DNA from: Caballeronia sp031450805
GTDB taxonomy: Bacteria > Pseudomonadota > Gammaproteobacteria > Burkholderiales > Burkholderiaceae
DNA length: 64,000 bases
Assembly (NCBI RefSeq): GCF_031450805.1
Contig: NZ_JARTVY010000001.1
Coordinates: forward strand, 2,232,001 to 2,296,000
Direction: 5' to 3'
Every line of letters starts with the position of its first letter. Positions within the stretch are counted from its first letter, which is position 1. A program made the translations under genes and the position numbers. The notes under the pieces are model-generated. The model was not told the DNA's origin. It did no database searches and saw only the letters and a list, made by a program, of their open reading frames with translations. Below are positions 58,591 to 64,000 of the stretch, in pieces.

Positions 58591-59535
58591 CTATATCGAC
58601 ACTTCGTTCCGATGCGGAATGGACGGCTGCGCGCCTTCCCGCGTCACGGCGAGCGCGGCGGCACGTTGACCGAACGCAATCGCATCGGCGACGGCGCTGC
58701 CTCGTGCGAGCTCGGCCGCGAATCCGCCGATGAAGGTATCGCCGGCGGCGGTGGTGTCGACGGCATCGACTTTCGGTGACGGCAAATGCCGGCCGTCGCC
58801 GTCGCCTTCGAGCAGCGCATACACGCCCTGCGCGCCCAGCGTCACGATGACGTTGCGCGCGCCCTTCCCCTTCAGCGCGTGCGCGGCGCGGCGGGCATCA
58901 TCGGGCGTGGCGATGGCAGCGCCCGTCAGCGTGCCGGCTTCGAGTTCGTTCGGGATCAGGTAGTCGATGAGCGCAAACCAGTCGGCGGGCAACGCGCTCG
59001 CGGCGGGCGCGGGATTGAGAATCGTCGTGCGCCCGAGCCGTCGCCCTGCGGCGAGCGCCGCGCGCACGGTTTCCGCCGGCGTTTCGAGCTGGCAGACGAT
59101 GACATCCGCCCGCGCCAGCATGTCTTCCTGCGCGACGATGCGCTCCGGCGTGACTTCGGCGTTGCTGCCCGCGACGATCACGATCGCATTCTGGCTCGCG
59201 TCATCGACGATGATGAGCGCGACGCCTGTCGGTGCGTGTTCGCTCGTGGCGAGCGCGGTGCAGTCGATGCCCTCCGCTTCGAGGCGGCCCTTGAGCGTCG
59301 CGCCGTTCGTATCGTTGCCGACGCAGCCGATCATCGCGACTTGCGCACCGAGGCGCGCCGCCGCGACGGCCTGATTGCCGCCCTTGCCGCCCGGCGCCTG
59401 CGCGTATGCGTGGCCCGCAAGCGTCTCGCCCGGCAACGGCAGGCGCGGCGCGCGCGCGACGAGATCCATGTTGAGGCTGCCGACCACGGTTACGCGGCCA
59501 CGCGGGGCGCCGTTCGGCTGGGCTTTGTCGGTCAT
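58591..59535 (-). CDS. rbsK: Ribokinase
   Basis: A 314-residue PfkB-family sugar kinase. The N-terminal GSLNMDLVARAPRLPLPGETLAGHAYAQAPGGKGGNQAVAAARLGA is the ribokinase substrate site; the C-terminal ATP site is DTTAAGDTFIGGFA, with the catalytic Asp in AAGDTF. It phosphorylates ribose to ribose 5-phosphate in the cytosol. It is the last gene of the ribose operon, 25 bp after the lacI-type gene. A shared regulatory context with the ABC transporter supports ribose use. Confidence 0.95.
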   Translation of the reverse strand: MTDKAQPNGAPRGRVTVVGSLNMDLVARAPRLPLPGETLAGHAYAQAPGGKGGNQAVAAARLGAQVAMIGCVGNDTNGATLKGRLEAEGIDCTALATSEHAPTGVALIIVDDASQNAIVIVAGSNAEVTPERIVAQEDMLARADVIVCQLETPAETVRAALAAGRRLGRTTILNPAPAASALPADWFALIDYLIPNELEAGTLTGAAIATPDDARRAAHALKGKGARNVIVTLGAQGVYALLEGDGDGRHLPSPKVDAVDTTAAGDTFIGGFAAELARGSAVADAIAFGQRAAALAVTREGAQPSIPHRNEVSI

Positions 59536-59560
59536 CGTGCTGAGTCCGTCGATCGAAGGG

Positions 59561-60610
59561 TTATTCCGCGCTCACCGCGAAAGTGCCGCCTCGCGGCGCG
59601 CGGCAGGCTTGCGGCGCGACCGTCGTCGATTCACGGCGCACGAGGCGCGGCGGCACGACGCGGCGGCGCGTCGGACCCGCCAGCTTACCCGTGATGCGCT
59701 CGATGAGGGTCTGCGCGGCCATTTCGCCGAGCGAGCGCACCGACTGCCCGACCGTCGACAGCGCGGGATAGGTGTAGCGCGACAGTTCGACATCGTCGAA
59801 ACCGATGATCGAGCAATCGTCCGGCACGTTTATGCCGCGTTCCGCCGCCGCCCGCAGCGCGCCGATGCCCATCATGTCGTTGCACGCGAAGATCGCGGTC
59901 GGCTTCATCGAATCGAAAAGTTGCGAGGCCGCCGCGTAGCCGCCCGTCGCCGAGAAGTCGCTCTGAACGATCGCGTCCTTGCCGATCTCGACGCCGCGCT
60001 CCGCCATCGCGCGGATGAAACCGTGCAGGCGCATTGCGCTCACCGCCGTTCCCGCCGGTCCCGTGATGCAGCCGATATCCGAATGGCCGAGCTGCAGCAG
60101 ATGCCTCGTCGCGCAGTACGCGCCCTTCTCATGGTCGATCTGCACGAGATCGGCCGAGATGCCCTCGATGTTTCTGTCGACGATCAGAAGCGGCTCGCGG
60201 GCGTTGGCGAGGCATTGCGCGAGCACCGCATCCTCGCCCGCCGATGCGATCACCAGCCCGTCGATGCGTTTCTCCTGCAGCACGCGCAGATAGTTGCGCT
60301 GTTTGGCGGGATCGTCGTCCGAGTTGCAGAAGAACACGCAGTAGCCGTTCTTCGCGCAGCCGTCCTCGACGCCGCGCGCCAGTTCCGCGAAGTACGGATT
60401 CGTCGCGTTCGGCACGAGCAGGCCGATGGTCGCCGTCGAACGCGCCTTCAGAGAACGCGCAACCGCCGACGGCACGTAGTCGAGCTCGCGGATCGCCCGC
60501 TCGACCTTCGCCCGCACGTCGGCGGACACCGGCCTCGAATTGTTCACTACGTGGGACACCGTCGTAAACGACACCCCGGCAATGGCTGCCACGTCTTTGA
60601 TCGTCGCCAT
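59561..60610 (-). CDS. rbsR: LacI family transcriptional regulator (ribose operon)
   Basis: A 349-residue protein. Residues 1-55 are the LacI helix-turn-helix (MATIKDVAAIAGVSFTTVSHVVNNSRPVSADVRAKVERAIRELDYVPSAVARSLK), with hinge helix, and the remainder is a periplasmic-binding-like sugar domain (IGLLVPNATNPYFAELARGVED ... DGLVIASAG). The start is set by the family N terminus. It lies between the transporter genes and rbsK in the same direction, so it most likely is the ribose repressor, responding to ribose and controlling its own operon. The operator was not identified. Confidence 0.93.
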   Translation of the reverse strand: MATIKDVAAIAGVSFTTVSHVVNNSRPVSADVRAKVERAIRELDYVPSAVARSLKARSTATIGLLVPNATNPYFAELARGVEDGCAKNGYCVFFCNSDDDPAKQRNYLRVLQEKRIDGLVIASAGEDAVLAQCLANAREPLLIVDRNIEGISADLVQIDHEKGAYCATRHLLQLGHSDIGCITGPAGTAVSAMRLHGFIRAMAERGVEIGKDAIVQSDFSATGGYAAASQLFDSMKPTAIFACNDMMGIGALRAAAERGINVPDDCSIIGFDDVELSRYTYPALSTVGQSVRSLGEMAAQTLIERITGKLAGPTRRRVVPPRLVRRESTTVAPQACRAPRGGTFAVSAE

Positions 60611-60795
60611 ACATCGTCCTTCGCTTTTCTGGTCCAACTGCCTTATCGACCGGATGCGTTCCGCGCGCACGACCCTCCCGTACGCGATTGCCGCTCCCCG
60701 TTGCTTCCTTCGCGTGCAAACGGAAACGCCCGGTTCCTCTTTCTGCTTGTTTTACGTCGCCACGCTACGCCCGCGACGTCCTGCGAAACCTGCCC

Positions 60796-61794
60796 TCAGG
60801 CGCGCTTGCGCCTGCTGCGGTACGTGTCCAGCACGACCGCCACCACGATCACCGCGCCGGTGATGATCCGCTTCGTCGGCTCGTTTGCGCCGATCTGCGC
60901 GAGCCCCGCCGCGAGCACCGAGATGATGAGAACGCCGAAGAACGTGCTGATGACCGAGCCGCGCCCGCCCATCAGGCTCGTCCCGCCGATCACCACCGCC
61001 GCGATCACCTGCAGCTCCAGCCCCGCGCCGGCGTTCGGATCGGCGGCTTCGAGGCGTGAATTTTGAAACAACGCCGCGAGGCCGGACAGCGCGCCCATCA
61101 GCGTGAAAACGATTACCTTGTAGGGCCGCGGATCCACGCCCGCAAGTCTGACCGCTTCCTCGTTCGTGCCGATCCCTACCAGATATCGGCCGAAAATCGT
61201 CCGAGTCAAGACCCAATGCGCGACGATCATCACCGCGACCGCGATCAGGAACGCAGGCGAGATGCCGAACGCGATCGGGTTCGAGAGAAAGTCGAACGCA
61301 TCGCCGATATACGCGGTGCGCGAGTTCGTCATCTGATACGCGAGCCCGCGCGCCGCTTCGAGCACGCCGAGCGACACGATGAACGACGGTATGCGCCACG
61401 CGACCGTGACGAGTCCCGTCACCGTGCCCGTCAGCGCGGCGGCGGCGAGGCCGATCAGCGCAGCCGGAAACGCCGGCCAGTGCCACCTGAGCGCGGCGAC
61501 GCTCACCACCGACGCGCCCAGCGCCAGCACCGATCCCACTGAAAGATCGATCCCCGCGATGATCAGCACGAAGGTCATGCCGACCGACATCACGACGAGA
61601 TCCGGTATCTGGTTCGCGATCGTGCTGAACGTGTCGTACGTCAGAAAGTGCGAACTCAGCACAGAAAACAGCGCGATCATCGCGGCGAGCGCGCCCGCCA
61701 GCCCGAGGTAATTCGAGAATCCGAGGCGCGTGCCGGCGCCCTTCGCGGTTTTCGGTGCATCGGCTGAGAGCTTCGCGTCGGTCTGGCCCGTCAT
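60796..61794 (-). CDS. rbsC: Ribose-type ABC transporter permease
   Basis: A 332-residue protein with about eight to ten membrane helices matching the RbsC/BPD_transp_2 family: IPDLVVMSVGMTFVLIIAGIDLSVGSVLALGASV, GLVTVAWRIPSFIVSLGVLEAARGLAYQMT and GLAALFQNSRLEAADPNAGAGLELQVIAAVVIGGTSLMGGRGSV. It forms the transmembrane channel. Its start codon follows the stop of the rbsA gene directly (TGA ATG), so translation is coupled. A 185-bp gap separates it from the lacI-type gene. Confidence 0.94.
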   Translation of the reverse strand: MTGQTDAKLSADAPKTAKGAGTRLGFSNYLGLAGALAAMIALFSVLSSHFLTYDTFSTIANQIPDLVVMSVGMTFVLIIAGIDLSVGSVLALGASVVSVAALRWHWPAFPAALIGLAAAALTGTVTGLVTVAWRIPSFIVSLGVLEAARGLAYQMTNSRTAYIGDAFDFLSNPIAFGISPAFLIAVAVMIVAHWVLTRTIFGRYLVGIGTNEEAVRLAGVDPRPYKVIVFTLMGALSGLAALFQNSRLEAADPNAGAGLELQVIAAVVIGGTSLMGGRGSVISTFFGVLIISVLAAGLAQIGANEPTKRIITGAVIVVAVVLDTYRSRRKRA

Positions 61795-63408
61795 TCAATG
61801 CTCCACGAAAGTGTCTTGTTCCGGCGGCTTCGCATCGGGCGCGAGGGGCTCGTGCAGAATCGCCTCGCGCTTCGCATAGCCCGCGAAGGCGGCCGCCAGC
61901 AGTGCGTCCTGCGTCCAGCCGTCGCGCTCGAAAATGCCCGTCATCCTTCCCGCCGACATCACGCCGATGCGGTCGCAGATCAGCATCAGCTCGCGCAGAT
62001 CGCTCGATACGACGACGAGCGCCCGGCCTTCCCGGGCGAGCGCGCCCATCAGCCCGTAGATGTCGAATTTCGCGCCGACATCGATGCCGCGCGTCGGTTC
62101 GTCGAAAAGCAGCACGCGGCACGCTTCGCGGCCCTCGCGCGCGAGCCAGCGGCCGATCACCACTTTCTGCTGATTGCCGCCCGACAGTTCCGACACCGCC
62201 TGCGCGGGACCGGACGTACGCACGCGCATCGCGTCGATCTGCCGTTGCGCGAGCGACGCCTCGCGGCGCGTGTCGATCACACCACGCCGCGCCACCGCGC
62301 CCACGTTGCCGAGTGAAACGTTCGCGGCGATGGGCAGGCCGAGCAGCAGGCCCTCGCCCTTGCGGTCCTCCGTGATGAGCGCGATGCCGTGCTTCACCGC
62401 ATCCGACGGCGACTGCACCTGCACCGGCTGCAACGTTTGCCCGTCGCGCGCAATCGACACCGTGCCCGCGTCCGCGCGATCCGCGCCGTAGACGAGGCGC
62501 ATGAGCTCGGTGCGTCCCGCGCCGATCAGCCCGCTCACGCCAAAAATCTCGCCCGCGCGGACATCGAATGAAACGTCGCGCACGGCCTGGCCGCGCGTCA
62601 GGTGTTCCACTCTCAGCGCGATACCGCCGAGCCGCTTTTCGCCCAGGTCGATGCGCTCGCCCAGTTCGCGGCCGACCATCAGCGTGACGAGCTGCTCGCT
62701 CGACAGCGCGTCCATCGGACCGGCGTGCACGAGGCGCCCGTCGCGCAGCACCGCCACGCGCTCCGCGATGCGCCGCAATTCCTCCAGCCGATGCGAGATG
62801 TACACGAGCGCCACGCCGCGCGCCTTCAGCCGCGCGATCTGTTCGAACAGCAGATCGACTTCGCGGGCGGTGAGCATCGCGGTCGGCTCGTCGAGAATCA
62901 GCACGCGGCAGTCGCCGATCAGATTGCGCGCGATCTCCACCATCTGCTGATGGCCGATGCCCAGATCGCCGACGAGCGTGTCCGGATCGATCGCATCGAG
63001 CCCGACCTGCGCCATCGCGTGACGCGCGTCGCCGGCAAGACGCTTGCGGTCGATCCAGCCGAACTTCACGCGGCCCTTCTGCGGCAGCCGGTTCAGAAAC
63101 AGGTTTTCGGCGACCGAGAGCGTCGGCAGCAGGTTCAGCTCCTGCATGACCATCCGCACGCCCTGCGCTTCCCCATCCGTGCGGCTTTGCGGCGCATACG
63201 GGCGGCCCGCCAGCGTCATCGTGCCCGTGGTCGGATCGGTGAGGCCGCCGATGATCTTCGACAGCGTGCTCTTGCCCGCGCCGTTCTCGCCCGTCAACGC
63301 AAGCGCCTCGCCGGGCCTGAGCCCGAGCGAAACGTCGGCCAGCACCGGCTCGACATAGGTCTTGCCGATGCCCGCGACCGTCAGCACGCAGGGGTCCGCA
63401 TCGTTCAT
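61795..63408 (-). CDS. rbsA: Ribose-type ABC transporter, ATP-binding subunit
   Basis: A 537-residue protein with two ABC domains. Domain 1 has Walker A TGENGAGKS (about residues 40-48) and Walker B VLILDEPTA, with signature-like IGHQQMVEIARNL; domain 2 has a degenerate Walker A (SGLIGAGRTELM), signature LSGGNQQKVVIGRWL and Walker B LLFDEPTRGIDVGAK. This is the RbsA/MglA pattern in which only one site is fully active. It powers sugar import. The start at 63408 fits the family N terminus; a start at 63456 is less likely. Confidence 0.94.
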   Translation of the reverse strand: MNDADPCVLTVAGIGKTYVEPVLADVSLGLRPGEALALTGENGAGKSTLSKIIGGLTDPTTGTMTLAGRPYAPQSRTDGEAQGVRMVMQELNLLPTLSVAENLFLNRLPQKGRVKFGWIDRKRLAGDARHAMAQVGLDAIDPDTLVGDLGIGHQQMVEIARNLIGDCRVLILDEPTAMLTAREVDLLFEQIARLKARGVALVYISHRLEELRRIAERVAVLRDGRLVHAGPMDALSSEQLVTLMVGRELGERIDLGEKRLGGIALRVEHLTRGQAVRDVSFDVRAGEIFGVSGLIGAGRTELMRLVYGADRADAGTVSIARDGQTLQPVQVQSPSDAVKHGIALITEDRKGEGLLLGLPIAANVSLGNVGAVARRGVIDTRREASLAQRQIDAMRVRTSGPAQAVSELSGGNQQKVVIGRWLAREGREACRVLLFDEPTRGIDVGAKFDIYGLMGALAREGRALVVVSSDLRELMLICDRIGVMSAGRMTGIFERDGWTQDALLAAAFAGYAKREAILHEPLAPDAKPPEQDTFVEH

Positions 63409-63562
63409 GTTGGCGTAGGGTCGGTCAAGGCTGGGTGAGCATCCTCGCTTCGTCAAACTTTCGAGCCGCGTCTCTCGTCCGCGCCCGTGCGTGTCTTAAC
63501 GGCATGATGGCCGCGAACTTGAGGACGCACCGTTCGCGCCCACGCGCTCGCGGACCGGCGGA

Positions 63563-64000
63563 TTACTTCGTCACCAGATCGACCGGCGTTTCCACCACGG
63601 TCGACAGTTGCGACTGCTTCTGATGGCCCGCGATCGCCTTCAGCGCGACATCGATGCCGAACACCGCCTGCTTCGCCGCATACTGGTCCGCGGTCGCGAG
63701 CACACGGCCGTCCTTCAGCATCGGCTTGATGGCGTTGATGTTGTCGTAGCCGACCACCTGGACCTTGCCCGTCTTGCCCGCGGCGCGCACCGCCGACACC
63801 GCGCCGATCGCCATGTTGTCGTTGCCGCAAAGCAGCGCCTTGACGTTCGGATTCGCGTTCAGGATCTGCGAGGCGACCGCGTTGCCCTTGTCGATTTCCC
63901 AGTCGCCCGATTGCAGCGCGACCACCTTCATGCCGCCCGCGTCCATCGCATCCTTGAAGCCGGCGGTGCGCTGCTGCGCGTTCGTCGTCGTCGACACGCC
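63563..64000 (-). CDS. rbsB: Ribose-type ABC transporter substrate-binding protein, C-terminal part
   Basis: The frame is open to the window edge, so the N-terminal half and signal peptide are outside. The 145 visible residues match Peripla_BP_4/RbsB proteins: GFKDAMDAGGMKVVALQSGDWEIDKGNAVASQILNANPNVKALLCGNDNMAIGAVSAVRAAGK, VQVVGYDNINAIKPMLKDGRVLATADQ. It binds the sugar in the periplasm and is the first gene of the ribose operon. A 154-bp gap separates it from rbsA, containing no other feature I could support. Confidence 0.92.
   Translation of the reverse strand, partial: GVSTTTNAQQRTAGFKDAMDAGGMKVVALQSGDWEIDKGNAVASQILNANPNVKALLCGNDNMAIGAVSAVRAAGKTGKVQVVGYDNINAIKPMLKDGRVLATADQYAAKQAVFGIDVALKAIAGHQKQSQLSTVVETPVDLVTK

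Noticed and set aside
1..64000. tRNA, rRNA or prophage attachment sites
   Set aside because: No cloverleaf-like sequence, rRNA-like stretch or integrase gene was noticed while reading; a tRNAscan-SE run would settle the tRNA question.

Overview
The window is high-GC DNA (coding regions are strongly GC-biased at third codon positions) with the gene complement of a Burkholderiaceae chromosome, most likely the Paraburkholderia/Caballeronia group. This rests on gene families and context (RdgC, DUF2917, ribokinase/LacI/RbsABC order, PrkA-YeaH-SpoVR operon, NodT-type efflux lipoprotein), not on a database search. No rRNA, tRNA or CRISPR array was recognised.

Layout. 1-4.4 kb: 3' end of an RND efflux permease followed by adaptor and outer-membrane channel. 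4.4-9.6 kb: a methyltransferase, a methanethiol oxidase (selenium-binding protein family) coupled to a membrane protein, and an Lrp/EamA divergent pair. 9.6-14 kb: rdgC, a membrane diguanylate cyclase and a YihY-type membrane protein. 14-23.3 kb: transporters (NCS1, TehA, EamA), a LysR regulator and many small envelope or stress proteins (DUF883, DUF1488, FmdB, DUF4142). 23.3-28.6 kb: beta-carbonic anhydrase, a large TPR/O-GlcNAc-transferase-like protein, zinc-ribbon and CBS proteins and a probable Fe(II)/2OG oxygenase. 29-36.4 kb: a compact polysaccharide locus (Wzy-like polymerase, clan GH-A glycosidase, Wzc-like tyrosine kinase), opposed by a TPR glycosyltransferase and a single-domain receiver protein. 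36.4-40 kb: an AT-richer accessory stretch with a TetR regulator preceded by three CTGTACAG palindromes, two tiny divergent genes and a complete ISNCY/IS1202-like insertion sequence. 40-42.2 kb: an ECF42-type sigma factor operon with VOC and YCII (DGPF) proteins. 42.4-52.3 kb: a lipoprotein glycosidase, a tannase-family esterase, a LysR/MFS divergent pair, an aldo/keto reductase, RarD and an AI-2E-family permease. 52.3-57.4 kb: the prkA-yeaH-spoVR stress operon. 57.7-64 kb: a hydratase-family enzyme and a ribose-type ABC operon (rbsB-rbsA-rbsC-lacI-rbsK) that runs off the window.

How the genes fit together. The polysaccharide block lacks an obvious initiating glycosyltransferase, flippase and outer-membrane exporter inside the window, so it is either a satellite of a larger locus or a specialised module. 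Two regulator/effector groups are self-contained: ECF42-VOC-YCII and PrkA-YeaH-SpoVR. Rho-independent or hairpin terminators separate several convergent pairs. The least explained parts are the 828-bp gene-poor region before the TetR gene, the structured leader and intergenic hairpin of the prkA operon, and the grouping of TPR glycosyltransferases with a 2OG-type oxygenase and polymerase.
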